A DNA stretch of 48,233 bases from Deltaproteobacteria bacterium (GTDB taxonomy: Bacteria > Desulfobacterota > Desulfobacteria > Desulfobacterales > SURF-15): contig JAFDFZ010000058.1 in assembly GCA_019309565.1 (NCBI GenBank), forward strand, positions 1-48,233. Direction: 5' to 3'. A model generated the notes under the pieces. It made no database searches. It saw only the letters and a program-made list of their open reading frames with translations, and was not told the DNA's origin. The position numbers and the translations under genes are program-made. How positions within the stretch are numbered: the stretch's first letter is position 1; each line of letters begins with the position of its first letter. Below, piece after piece: positions 36,197 to 44,713 of the stretch.

Positions 36197-36533
36197 GCGT
36201 TTTGTGAACAATAAACTCGATACCTGTAATATCGCTTTTTGTTTTCACCCTTTTTCATCCCAATGCGGCGATTGTGTGGCCGTATTCCCTATCACACTCT
36301 GTTCAGCGATTGCAAACACCAATTTATATCCCTTTTATACCCCGTTAAGTTCAGCTCAAGGAGGTCAGGAAAAACAGCTTGACTGCATCCCTTGGCTCTG
36401 TTAATCTAAACATCTAATAACCTTAACAAGTTTCGCATACTGCGGGTAGCGATGGTTCGAAAATTCCAGAGTGCGAAACTTATTTTAGGCATGATAAAAC
36501 AAATATTCTAAATTCGCAACCGTATCTCGTTTT
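36197..36533. other. gene-free gap between phoH and cvpA
   Basis: It contains a 54-bp AAGTTTCGCA-family repeat (36428-36481). An AAGGAGGTCAGG stretch near 36359-36370 looks like a ribosome site, but no gene begins close after it. Confidence 0.5.
36428..36481. repeat. short AAGTTTCGCA-family inverted repeat
   Basis: AAGTTTCGCAT (36428-36438) and GTGCGAAACTT (36471-36481) are inverted ends around about 32 bp. It is the smallest copy of the family in this window. Confidence 0.7.
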
Positions 36534-37070
36534 ATGAATATAACCAATCCTCTGGACATTGGAATCGTGGTCATATTAGGGTTCTGTTTTGCAAGGGGAT
36601 TGCTCAGAGGTTTTGTCAAAGAGGTCGTTTCACTCATTGGTATTCTTGGTGGTTTTTACGGTGCCTGCGTCTATTATGTGCAGGTGGGCAAATTGCTTTC
36701 CAGGTGGCTGTCCCATAGCCCCTATCTAAATTTTGTGAGCTTTTTTATGGTCTTTGTCGGGGTTTTCATTTCCATCAGCTTGCTGGGGGCGCTGATACGC
36801 TATTTGATGGACATTGTTTTCCTGGGTTGGATAGATCGGATACTTGGGGCAGCCGTCGGTACTGTAAAAGGCATTCTTATCGTTTCCCTTCTTCTGCTGG
36901 CATATGCCACCTTTTTAACTGAATGGAAACCCCTGTATGAAAAGTCATATTTATCTCCTAGGATTACCGCCATTGCAGGGAAGATGGCCCGGGTGATTCC
37001 AAAAGGAGTGAAACGTGAGGTGGCCAACAGGATCCAGGCATTTATAAGCGCCTGGAAGGTGCATACTTAG
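36534..37070 (+). CDS. cvpA: CvpA family membrane protein
   Basis: A 178-aa protein with four hydrophobic segments. The N-terminal signature NPLDIGIVVILGFCFARGLLRG, FVKEVVSLIGILGGFYGA, and the later RILGAAVGTVKGILIVSLLLL match the CvpA family. The role is envelope-related and not defined at reaction level. No ribosome site is clear before ATG 36534. It stands divergent from phoH and upstream of hisH, separated from the latter by a repeat. Confidence 0.88.
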   Translation: MNITNPLDIGIVVILGFCFARGLLRGFVKEVVSLIGILGGFYGACVYYVQVGKLLSRWLSHSPYLNFVSFFMVFVGVFISISLLGALIRYLMDIVFLGWIDRILGAAVGTVKGILIVSLLLLAYATFLTEWKPLYEKSYLSPRITAIAGKMARVIPKGVKREVANRIQAFISAWKVHT

Positions 37071-37386
37071 AGTACCGGCTTTTTGGCATCGGTGGTTTTT
37101 TGCAAACATATTTTCGGTTCAAAAAGTGAATCTCACCTGCGACAGGGCATTTTTTCAAAACCCAACCCGCACAAGCCGGTTGGAGCAATTGGGCTTCGCC
37201 ATAGGCTACGACCCAACAAGGGGTAAATCCCGATCTTTCGGGGAGCCAAAAATTTGCCACAAAGGCCTTAAGACACAAAGGATATGTTTAGGGAAAAAGT
37301 TTTACCATAAAATGCACGAAAATGATTTCTATCTGAAAAGCAAAAATGCCAGCAGGCAATGAAAAAGAAGATCCAGTTGTGATACC
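37071..37386. other. gene-free gap with repeat copy B
   Basis: It includes the dispersed repeat at 37188-37232, then a TTTCGGGG-type small palindrome near 37229-37243. A weak purine stretch precedes hisH. No gene is seen; the small open frames overlap the repeat. Confidence 0.55.
37188..37232 (+). repeat. structured dispersed repeat, copy B (partial)
   Basis: ATTGGGCTTCGC, CTACGACCCAACA and ATCCCG align with the reverse complement of the middle of copy A at 26828-26992, about 38 of 46 positions by eye. Confidence 0.7.
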
Positions 37387-38016
37387 ATGATTGCAATCAT
37401 CGACTATAATGCCGGCAATCTGACTTCCGTAGCCCGTGCGCTTTCTCACATTGGATATGAGTCTGTCATCACTCATGATATCAATGAATTATTGCACGCG
37501 GAACGTATTATTTTTCCAGGCGTGGGCGCTGCCGGCTCTGCAATGGACAGCCTGCGGCGTCAAGGACTGGATACGGTCATATTAGATGCTTTTCAGAGCG
37601 GAAAGCCGATCCTGGGGATTTGTCTTGGCACACAGATCATCATGAATTACAGTGAAGAAAACCATACCCCCTGTCTGGGTATTGTAGAGGGAATTACCCG
37701 TGCGTTTCAATCCGGGCTCGCTTCCGACGATGGCACCATTCTGAAAATACCGCACATGGGCTGGAACCAGGTTGAACTTTTAAGACCCCATCCTGTGCTA
37801 TCGGAGGTTTGCACAACAGATGAATTTTATTTTGTCCACGGGTATTATCCTGATCCAAAGAACCCGGATCATATCCTCGGGCTTACGAACTACGGAGTAA
37901 CTTTTGCGTCCATTGTCGGATATCGAAACATTATTGCCACACAGTTTCATCTTGAAAAAAGCGGGCGTCCCGGGCTTAAAATATTGGAAAATTTTTGCAA
38001 ATGGCAACCATGTTAA
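37387..38016 (+). CDS. hisH: Imidazole glycerol phosphate synthase, glutamine amidotransferase subunit
   Basis: A 209-aa class I glutamine amidotransferase. It hydrolyses glutamine and channels ammonia to HisF. The nucleophile Cys is in [10 protein letters not shown]; the His-Glu pair is in TQFHLEKSG. The start [11 protein letters not shown] is typical of HisH. No strong ribosome site is visible. It overlaps hisF by 7 nt. No other his genes are in the window, so the pair stands apart from a complete his operon. Confidence 0.95.
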   Translation: MIAIIDYNAGNLTSVARALSHIGYESVITHDINELLHAERIIFPGVGAAGSAMDSLRRQGLDTVILDAFQSGKPILGICLGTQIIMNYSEENHTPCLGIVEGITRAFQSGLASDDGTILKIPHMGWNQVELLRPHPVLSEVCTTDEFYFVHGYYPDPKNPDHILGLTNYGVTFASIVGYRNIIATQFHLEKSGRPGLKILENFCKWQPC

Positions 38017-38789
38017 GCAAGCGCATCATCCCTTGCCTGGATGTACGGGAAGGCAAGACGACAAAAGGAATTAAATTCAAGAACAATGTGGATATAGGCG
38101 ATCCTGTAGAAATGGCGAAATACTATTATGAAGCCGGGGCAGACGAGATCGTCTTCTATGATATAACTGCGTCGTATGAAAAACGAGGCATCATGATCGA
38201 TGTGGTGAAACGGGTGGCAGAGACGATTTTTATCCCTTTCTCGGTGGGGGGTGGAATTCGCACCGTCGAGGACATGCGAGCGGTGTTGCTGGCGGGAGCA
38301 GAAAAGGTAAGCGTCAACACTGCCGCTGTTAAAAACCCTGATATCATTGCAAAAGGCGCTGAGGTTTTCGGCAGCCAGTGTGTAGTTCTTGGAATGGATG
38401 TGAAATCTGTTGGGAAAAAAGACTCAATACCATCGGGCTATGAGGTCGTCATCAACGGGGGAAGAACCTATATGGGAATCGACGCGGTAAAATGGGCGAT
38501 CCAGGCAGAGCAACTCGGTGCCGGAGAGATATGCTTAAATTCCATTGATGCCGATGGTACCAAGCAAGGATACGAGTTGAAGCTGACAGCGCTCATCTCT
38601 CAGTCGGTGCGTATCCCGGTGATAGCATCCGGAGGGGCTGGAAAGCCGGCACATCTGTTTGATGTGCTGACAAAAGGAAAAGCCGATGCGGCTTTAATTG
38701 CCTCCATGGTACACTACGGTACACATACTATTTCAGAAATAAAAACCTACCTTAGCCGCAAGGGGGTTAAGGTAAGACAATCCTGGTGA
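38010..38789 (+). CDS. hisF: Imidazole glycerol phosphate synthase, cyclase subunit
   Basis: A 259-aa (beta/alpha)8 barrel. It makes imidazole glycerol phosphate and AICAR from PRFAR and ammonia. The catalytic Asps are in [10 protein letters not shown] and [12 protein letters not shown]; phosphate loops include [12 protein letters not shown] and [12 protein letters not shown] start it at ATG 38010 to match the family start ([11 protein letters not shown]); earlier ATGs add five residues. It overlaps hisH by 7 nt and is coupled to it. Confidence 0.96.
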   Translation: MLSKRIIPCLDVREGKTTKGIKFKNNVDIGDPVEMAKYYYEAGADEIVFYDITASYEKRGIMIDVVKRVAETIFIPFSVGGGIRTVEDMRAVLLAGAEKVSVNTAAVKNPDIIAKGAEVFGSQCVVLGMDVKSVGKKDSIPSGYEVVINGGRTYMGIDAVKWAIQAEQLGAGEICLNSIDADGTKQGYELKLTALISQSVRIPVIASGGAGKPAHLFDVLTKGKADAALIASMVHYGTHTISEIKTYLSRKGVKVRQSW

Positions 38790-38882
38790 CACGCCCCCTG
38801 ACATCGGGACCATTTAAAGCCTCACAAACAGATCATCGAGGGTTTCGAACATGTGAATCACTATCCGTATCTTCCGTCAGTA

Positions 38883-39326
38883 TCATGAGTTGTAGTCACC
38901 GCGATAAAACTTAATATACTCTACGTTGGCAGCGACCGCCACTTCTTGAGCTATTTTCCTCAATTCAGGCGATGTTTCCGTGGCTGCTTTCACGAGCTGC
39001 GAGGCTTGCTGTTGCATGGAAATAATCAACGGCTCAATATCTTTCAAGGTTTTGTTCGGGCTCTCAATATCCCTTGTATAATGGCTCAGAAGATCCAAAA
39101 GTTCGTGTGTTTTGTTTACGACACTGCCCGAAGACTGCTCGATCCTTGTAAATGATGGGGCCTGAATTTCGCCAAGGCTTTCTGTACGTGGCTGGGGGGA
39201 CTGATCTATTAAATGCTTTGATTGGGCCTCGGCAAGCTTCTCGTGAAATGCGTTGCTTTTGGCAGGTTGAATTTTTCGAAGCCCTTTGACCGGGGGCACA
39301 TTAGTTATGTCTGTAACTTTTTTCAT
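38883..39326 (-). CDS. Conserved hypothetical protein near flgM
   Basis: A 147-aa soluble, mostly helical protein that I do not recognise as a named family. The first third is polar and likely disordered (KKVTDITNVPPVKGLRKIQP). The rest is two predicted helical regions ending in AANVEYIKFYRGDYNS. ATG 39326 follows GAAGGGTGGTGAAAACA. It sits downstream of the flgM pair, but a perfect terminator lies between. A link with flagellar assembly is suggested by position only. Confidence 0.6.
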   Translation of the reverse strand: MKKVTDITNVPPVKGLRKIQPAKSNAFHEKLAEAQSKHLIDQSPQPRTESLGEIQAPSFTRIEQSSGSVVNKTHELLDLLSHYTRDIESPNKTLKDIEPLIISMQQQASQLVKAATETSPELRKIAQEVAVAANVEYIKFYRGDYNS

Positions 39327-39430
39327 TGTTTTCACCACCCTTCGCTTTTGTCAATCATAAATACTCCATAGGCTTGCAATCCAGCTTCAGTGGTTGTTGA
39401 AGCGCGCCTAAGCTCAAAATAAGGTTATGC

Positions 39431-39459
39431 AAAAAAAAGGCCAGTATTCAATACTGGCC
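39431..39459 (-). terminator. rho-independent terminator of flgM operon
   Basis: GGCCAGTAT and ATACTGGCC (9-bp perfect stem, 3-nt loop) are followed on the minus strand by eight T residues (39431-39438). It lies about 100 nt after the flgM stop. Confidence 0.92.
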
Positions 39460-39555
39460 CTCATGAAATTTTTTTATAATTATTTAAATCAGTTATATAA
39501 CATTTCGGTCAAAACAACCGCCCGGTTTTCTTTGCAGACCGGAAAAAATTTCCTC

Positions 39556-39864
39556 TTAAACAAATTCGCTTATATAATGACCAATCATTTTGTCGGCCAC
39601 CTTTTCAGCATCAACCCTGTATTGACCCTGAGCCACTTTTTTCTTTATCGGATCAACCTTCTCTGAACGAATATCTGGTACGGATGCCACGGCTTTCTTT
39701 GCAAGCCTCATATCTTTAGAAGCATTGGAAAGACTCACTTTATCATTTTGTAAAACTTCAGCCGTATTTTCAGCAGCCTGACGTTCTACACGTCGGTTTT
39801 CCGTTGAAGCGGCCGCGAATACTTGGTTGTCATATTTGTTAGTAATGTTGATCACATTCCCCAT
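39556..39864 (-). CDS. flgM: FlgM, anti-sigma-28 factor
   Basis: A 102-aa protein with the FlgM C-terminal sigma-binding region: DKVSLSNASKDMRLAKKAV, then VPDIRSEKVDPIKKKVAQGQ and VDAEKVADKMI. It binds FliA (sigma-28) until the hook is complete and it is exported. The disordered N-terminus (MGNVINITNKY) is usual. GGAGGAGATT precedes the ATG. It follows a FlgM-associated gene by 13 nt and ends at a perfect terminator. No other flagellar structural gene is in the window. Confidence 0.92.
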   Translation of the reverse strand: MGNVINITNKYDNQVFAAASTENRRVERQAAENTAEVLQNDKVSLSNASKDMRLAKKAVASVPDIRSEKVDPIKKKVAQGQYRVDAEKVADKMIGHYISEFV

Positions 39865-39877
39865 AATCTCCTCCGAG

Positions 39878-40309
39878 TCACGACTCCATATTCTTATCCA
39901 CTGCCTCTTGAGCGATTTTTTCCAGACGTTTTGTCAGAAAGCCTGATCCTTTAATTGGAAGCATGTTGGTCTTTTTATGGTTATTGTCATCGATGGTGTT
40001 GTAAACAAACTCTTTTTCGCTTTTCCATGTTTCCCTATCCAGCTCCTCATCTTCGCCGAGTTCATCCTGCAGTTGGTTTACGATGTTCTGCTCGATACTA
40101 TCCTGGGGGCCGAACCGAGTAATTCTATCAACTATGCCGGCTGCGACCTTTTCGATAACCATTTTGCGTCTACCTTCAGCCGATATGTTGATCTTGTCGC
40201 CCGAAGCTTTATCATCCTGACTTTTTTGACGTTCCAGTATCCTGCTCTGGCTGACCTGCTTGCTGTATACTTTAAGCACATTATGGATTTGATAACTGGG
40301 TATATACAT
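39878..40309 (-). CDS. DVU0524-type FlgM-associated protein
   Basis: A 143-aa soluble protein. MYIPSYQIHNVLKVYSKQVSQ is the typical start of the DVU0524 family, which accompanies flgM in sulfate reducers. KINISAEGRRKMVIEKVAAGIV resembles the FlgM-type helix. Function is not established; it may act with FlgM in sigma-28 control. GAGGAATTGGACCA precedes the ATG. It probably starts the transcript that ends at 39431. Confidence 0.82.
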   Translation of the reverse strand: MYIPSYQIHNVLKVYSKQVSQSRILERQKSQDDKASGDKINISAEGRRKMVIEKVAAGIVDRITRFGPQDSIEQNIVNQLQDELGEDEELDRETWKSEKEFVYNTIDDNNHKKTNMLPIKGSGFLTKRLEKIAQEAVDKNMES

Positions 40310-40453
40310 TGGTCCAATTCCTCAATTTATCCATCGGCAAGTCAGGATGAAAACTTAAGGGAAAAATGTCCCTGAAATATGGCTCAACACCCCTTTCATC
40401 CATATTAAAAACTGTTGGAAATGTCAAGAAGTTTGGTATTTAACGCGAATCAA

Positions 40454-41740
40454 CTAATCGTCGAAATCCCCTGCCGGGCCCTTTTCGGATTCGAGCAAAG
40501 CCGCCTTTTCAGAAATCTTCTCAGGAGTCCATTCCGCAGGCTCTTCGATTCTTGTCGCCTTCGGGCCAGGGTCATAGGAGCCCGTTTCATGGATTGCTTC
40601 TATCACAAGAGGTGCTGTATCAGCGGAATTGAATACATCAACCAGCATGCCATACACGAATGTCTCAACCCGTTTGACCATTCTCTGTCGAATTTCCTTA
40701 GGAAGAGCATTGAGCTTGTTTTCAAAAGGAAGGTTTAACTTCTTGTAATCCCCACCCTTAAGACCTTTCGAATCCGCATAGGCCACCATCTCTGCCCACA
40801 TTTCCTCGGTGACTCCTTCATCCTTGATCTTAATGAAATTGCCCGAGTCGTCTAAAATAGCGTTTCCATAATCATTGACCTGAAGACCCCAGGAAATCAT
40901 TTGCAGGGCTGTTGCTACATTGGCCTTGGTGGTTCGGGTTTTCGAAGCGATTTGCCTGAGCCGCTCTGAACTGTTTCCGGATGTTCCGTGTTGTGCCCCG
41001 GAAACTCGATAGGGTTCAAGCGCCCTGTGGATCTCCGCAGTAAGATCGACTCGTATCCCCTGAGCACTTTCCTCTATACCATGGGTGGTTCCATTGTTAA
41101 GAGCAATCCAGTCAGGGAATATCTCATGTGCATTCAAGCCCTGAATCTGAAAAAGCGCCTCCTCTTTTGTGGACAGTCCCAGTTTTCCTTTGATCTCACC
41201 CACCTCGGTTTCAAGGCCCGCCCAGTTGGGTATGAGGGGATACAACTCGATGTTGGTAAGCAGGTTTCTGTCATTTGGTAGATGAGAAGCATCTATGGCG
41301 ATTGAGGTTATCCCGGCATCAAAAAGTGTTGGAATCTCTGTTTTTGCCGCCAGAATGTCATCGTTATTTTTTAACCCGTAATGGTCGGCATGGATGGCAA
41401 CCGGAATGGTGATGCCCAATTCATTACAGAATGCATCCACGTACTTTGCCATGTTCCAGTAGTTGATGGCACAATAGGCGTTTCTGCCACCTTCGGATTT
41501 GGCAATCTCTATGATGATTGCCGAATTTGCCCGTTGGGCCGCCATCAAAGCGCCACGAATGATGAAGGAGTTGCGGGCATTTGCTGCCATGGCAATGGCT
41601 TTACCCTTTTTGAGCATCGCCCGATCAATATGTCTTCCGCTCACAATCAGAGCTTTTGAATTAGGAAAGAGAGAAACAATGTTCGGGGGTCTACCAATTT
41701 CTACCGCCCTTTCAAACCTGGGTGAATATGCCTGGGACAT
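40454..41740 (-). CDS. Class II fructose-bisphosphate aldolase-family protein
   Basis: A 428-aa enzyme. Metal-binding and catalytic motifs of class II aldolases are present: IHADHYG near residue 118, GTTHGIEE near 220, and GAQHGTSGN near 251. It is longer than the E. coli enzyme (about 360 aa) with an extended C-terminus (TPEKISEKAALLESEKGP). It may act in gluconeogenesis or on a related sugar phosphate. ATAAGGAGGTTTACAG precedes the ATG, which is a strong site. It stands as a single transcription unit beside a repeat. Confidence 0.87.
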   Translation of the reverse strand: MSQAYSPRFERAVEIGRPPNIVSLFPNSKALIVSGRHIDRAMLKKGKAIAMAANARNSFIIRGALMAAQRANSAIIIEIAKSEGGRNAYCAINYWNMAKYVDAFCNELGITIPVAIHADHYGLKNNDDILAAKTEIPTLFDAGITSIAIDASHLPNDRNLLTNIELYPLIPNWAGLETEVGEIKGKLGLSTKEEALFQIQGLNAHEIFPDWIALNNGTTHGIEESAQGIRVDLTAEIHRALEPYRVSGAQHGTSGNSSERLRQIASKTRTTKANVATALQMISWGLQVNDYGNAILDDSGNFIKIKDEGVTEEMWAEMVAYADSKGLKGGDYKKLNLPFENKLNALPKEIRQRMVKRVETFVYGMLVDVFNSADTAPLVIEAIHETGSYDPGPKATRIEEPAEWTPEKISEKAALLESEKGPAGDFDD

Positions 41741-42040
41741 CTGTAAACCTCCTTATATTTGATTTCTGTTTAAAGACCCCGCAGCCCCGATTAGCGGAAT
41801 CTTCACCTCGATAACCTGCGGGAGATACGTTCGCTGTTTCGGTTCAAGTGAAACAGATCAGCCTCCGCACGCCCCTCGCCCCCTGATACCTTATGGAGGA
41901 AATCAAACTGAACTCTTCGCCTAAATACCGGGGTTTTCTGCCAGTCTTCATATGAGATAATAAAATTCATTTTTATTATACCCATAAAAAACACAGTTTG
42001 CAAAATTTTATAAGGGCAAACAGCAGTTCCCGGTGAATGG
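41741..42040. other. gene-free stretch with repeat copy C
   Basis: The 300 bp hold the aldolase ribosome site, the dispersed repeat at 41773-41847, and then AT-rich sequence. Within the repeat, CCCGCAG and CTGCGGG are inverted at about 35 nt. No gene is supported. Confidence 0.6.
41773..41847 (+). repeat. structured dispersed repeat, copy C (shortened)
   Basis: It shares AAGACCCCGCAGCCC, GCGGAATCTTCACC and, at the end, CGCTGTTTCGGTTCAA with the two ends of copy A at 26828-26992. The central three-way junction is absent. Confidence 0.75.
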
Positions 42041-43213
42041 TTAGATTGCAATCAACGCATACTCCGGCATGTTGTACAGTTTTCGTATGCGGTAACTGAG
42101 CGAGTCCGGCAGATATCGTCCCCAGATTTTAATCGGAATGTCATCGAGGCTGGTGGTAGGACTCAACGCCACTGCCAGAAGATACTCTATGATATATTCC
42201 ACGTTGACCGGCAAATTACCGAAATAGGCCTGCTGCCGGCGTTGTTGAAAAATCCTGGTTTCATGCATGGATCTTCCGATTTCAGACTCCACAAGCTCTT
42301 CGTAAGTGGTAAATATCAAATCGATTTGAAGTGTTTCCACCCCCGTTTCCAAAAACTTCCTGAAATCCTTCTGCATCCCTTTTTTCGGAAGCCCTCTTGC
42401 ACTGCAGTCAATGTACTTTGAACTTTCATTAAACCGCCGCAGGATATAATCCATGTCAGCCTTCAATTCCACTACATAGTGCACAGCGTTATAATTGCCC
42501 GTATGTCTTTCTTTCTCCAGGATAGATGCCCCCGGATAGGCCATGATGGCAGATTCAAGCAGGCTTTCCCTATATCCGGTATCAATTATTTTCATACCGA
42601 GAACATCTTTGATGGCCATCTGCTGTAAGGGCAACCGGAGGCCCTGCTGCTTTATCCGCCTCATCACCTGCTCCTCTGCGGTCATGAGAACCTCAAACGG
42701 AATAAGCGTGTTCTCATCCACCTGTTTCCCGGTTTTTTTTTCCAAAATTTCTCTTCCCTGCTGCTTAACCAGATCGTGAAGATATATGGAGGCATAGCGG
42801 CTGGCCTTCTCGGCTATCCGCTTTACCCGTTTAAAGCGACTTATGCCGATGATGGAGTTCGATTCGGTGAAGTAAACATACCCGGAGAAGGGTGAATCAA
42901 CATAATAAAATTCAGGCATTTTCCTGTACTTTCCAATCATGGTTCTGACACGATCCGAGCTGGTAGCCATCGAATTGCAAATGAAATCTTTCAACTGCTT
43001 TTTATCGGTCAGGGCTTTTCTGCGGACCGGAAGACCGCTCAAAGATGCCAGCAGTCGGTCCATATAGGCAACGAGCAACTCCCATGCCGTAAAACTGTCA
43101 TAGGTGATGATTTTCGTGATAACCAGGGGATCGTCTTGTCTCAATCGACCGGAAAGCCAGCGGTTGGTTATTTCAAAAAGCATCTGCCTGTGCAAAAAAC
43201 CGGTAAGGTACAT
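42041..43213 (-). CDS. RelA/SpoT-like nucleotidyltransferase-fold protein, uncertain
   Basis: A 390-aa protein without signal or membrane segment. Three blocks echo RelA/SpoT synthetase domains in the right order: IKDVLGMKII near residue 201, GNYNAVHYVVEL near 243, and LQIDLIFTTYEELVESEIGR then SMHET near 304. In RelA the matching blocks read roughly as D-x-x-G-x-R-V-I, N-G-Y-x-S-x-H and E-x-Q-I-R-T...AE-x-G-x-A-x-H. Key basic residues seem different, so pppGpp synthesis is doubtful. It starts six bases after the end of the DUF4124 gene and is probably cotranscribed with it. It might alternatively be an unrelated Desulfobacterales hypothetical. Confidence 0.55.
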   Translation of the reverse strand: MYLTGFLHRQMLFEITNRWLSGRLRQDDPLVITKIITYDSFTAWELLVAYMDRLLASLSGLPVRRKALTDKKQLKDFICNSMATSSDRVRTMIGKYRKMPEFYYVDSPFSGYVYFTESNSIIGISRFKRVKRIAEKASRYASIYLHDLVKQQGREILEKKTGKQVDENTLIPFEVLMTAEEQVMRRIKQQGLRLPLQQMAIKDVLGMKIIDTGYRESLLESAIMAYPGASILEKERHTGNYNAVHYVVELKADMDYILRRFNESSKYIDCSARGLPKKGMQKDFRKFLETGVETLQIDLIFTTYEELVESEIGRSMHETRIFQQRRQQAYFGNLPVNVEYIIEYLLAVALSPTTSLDDIPIKIWGRYLPDSLSYRIRKLYNMPEYALIAI

Positions 43214-43219
43214 GTCTGC

Positions 43220-43793
43220 TCAGTTCCCGGATGTGCCGGGCTTCCCTGTCTTCTCTTTTCTTAGGCGGTTTTCAAGCTGTTGAAGATCCTTTTTTTTCTT
43301 TTCAAAGGCCTGAAATTTTTCTTGCCACTTAGCCTCTTTAACCTTGAGCTCCATTAATTTTCCCCCGAGCCACGGACTTTCTTTTTCGAACAGAATAACG
43401 AATCCTCCAGGTTTTGGTCTCGGCGGCGATCCGCTCTTTTTCATTCATCAGATTCTGATATTCTTGGTCCAATTCTCTTCTCTTTTGATTGATGAGGCTC
43501 CTGAGATCTTTTTCTTTGTGCCCTTCGGTCAGCCTGCCAGGCGTTTCAGGAGCTGCTTTAGCTTTTTTGGAAGCTGTTTTAGGCCCACTTGAAGGTTTCA
43601 CCCCGGATGCAGGGGGGCTTTTAATTTCATCATACTTCTTTACATGATCCCTCAGATGCGTGGGAACCTTCATAATATCGTTGGTAAAATGAAGTACGCC
43701 CTGCTTATCTTTATATTCATAGATCTGAGCAAACAAAGCTGTAGAAGCGGAACACACAAGATAAAAGGACAAAAATAGGAAAATTCGAAACAT
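43220..43793 (-). pseudogene. DUF4124 secreted protein with a frameshift
   Basis: The N-terminal part starts at ATG 43793 after AAAGGGGTTGCT. It has a signal peptide (FRIFLFLSFYLVCSASTALF) and the DUF4124 sequence AQIYEYKDKQGVLHFTND. It continues as a Lys-rich linker and coiled coil to about residue 130. That frame then ends at 43338. A second frame continues from about 43410 with EKESPWLGGKLMELKVKEAKW and a further coiled coil to 43220. A one-base gain (or two-base loss) between about 43400 and 43444 restores one protein of about 190 aa. It is either a mutation or a sequence error; programmed shift is not supported. Confidence 0.7.
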
Positions 43794-43917
43794 AGCAACC
43801 CCTTTATCGTATTTTTTCTGCCCTTTATTGAGCCTTGAACAACCGGTGATTTTCACAAATTTCATAAGAAAGTATAGAAACAACATTAAAAGCCTGTCAA
43901 CCTTCAAGCCTTGTTAT

Positions 43918-44477
43918 CAGCGATTCTCTGTGAATTTCTTCTTGAAGCCGGGTGATCGGATTTTGGAGCGCTCAGCTGTTTGAAGAATATTAGTGAGCCT
44001 TAAAAAACCGAGCCTTACAAATGCTTTAGTTGAAATAATGATTTAAGTTTCGCACCCCATTTTATCGTAAAATTCCCAATGGACCTTAAGTCGAATAAAA
44101 TTTTTAAAGGCAAAATAATCACACCGAAACTCTTGAGAGTGGCCATCCAATCGGAAACATCGAGCTTAAGGCACAAGGAAGATGGCGCTAAGTAGCGGAA
44201 GATCTTGATAGCTCTGGTTTAACCGCTTTGTTAACTCCTATTGTGCCGTCATCGAAGGATGGTAAAGTGTATTTTGCCTTTAAAAATTTCATTCGACGCC
44301 ATCCTATAAGGCATTTCATAGAAATAGGGGGGATGCGAAACTTAAATTACGAAAAATTCATTCTTAAAGCCGTGGCCAGGCTCGGTTTTAGGCTTACTTT
44401 TGTGCGAGTTTTGAGCGCGTAAAATTCCGGTTATCCGGCGAAATTAAACGAGTTTTATTGTTCGCCAAGAATTGCTG
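43918..44477. mobile_element. composite MITE-like element with 9-bp target duplication
   Basis: The left end CAGCGATTCTCTGTGAAT and the inverted right end CAGCAATTCTTGGCGAAC match at 13 of 18 positions. The flanks CCTTGTTAT (43909-43917) and GCTTGTTAT (44478-44486) form a 9-bp duplication with one mismatch. The element carries no gene. An AAGTTTCGCA-family element (44042-44347) lies inside it, and AAAACCGAGCC near 43999 is repeated in inverse as GGCTCGGTTTT near 44376. The 920-bp gap 43794-44713 is otherwise gene-free. Confidence 0.7.
44042..44347. repeat. AAGTTTCGCA-family element with about 75-bp inverted arms
   Basis: Left arm (44042-44117) and inverted right arm (44270-44347) share TTTAAGTTTCGCA, CCCC, GTCGAAT, AAATTTTTAAAGGCAAAATA in order. 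This is the longest copy in the window. It looks palindromic and non-coding, as MITEs are. Confidence 0.78.
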
Positions 44478-44622
44478 GCTTGTTATTATACACAGCGTCA
44501 TGATAAGTTCTGTATTCATCCTTTGTAACATTGTTTTTAAAAATCTGATATGACGTTAAAACATTCTGGACGCTGGGTTAAGTATGCGCAATGATTTATA
44601 TCGTTCTGTATAAAACAATTAT

Positions 44623-44650
44623 TTGACAATATGCAAATGTTGTGTAGATT
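44623..44650 (+). promoter_or_regulatory. sigma-70 promoter before lipoprotein gene
   Basis: TTGACA (44623-44628), 16-nt spacer, TAGATT (44645-44650). It lies about 64 nt before the ATG at 44714. Confidence 0.6.
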
Positions 44651-44713
44651 AATAATTTTAACATTTTCTTTTGAACGAGTTTCCTTGTAAAACGTATCCG
44701 AACCCTTTTCGAT

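Noticed and set aside
43380..43450. Programmed ribosomal frameshift in the DUF4124 gene
   Set aside because: The shift required is +1 (or -2), with no known slippery motif and no evident stimulatory structure, so mutation or sequence error is simpler.
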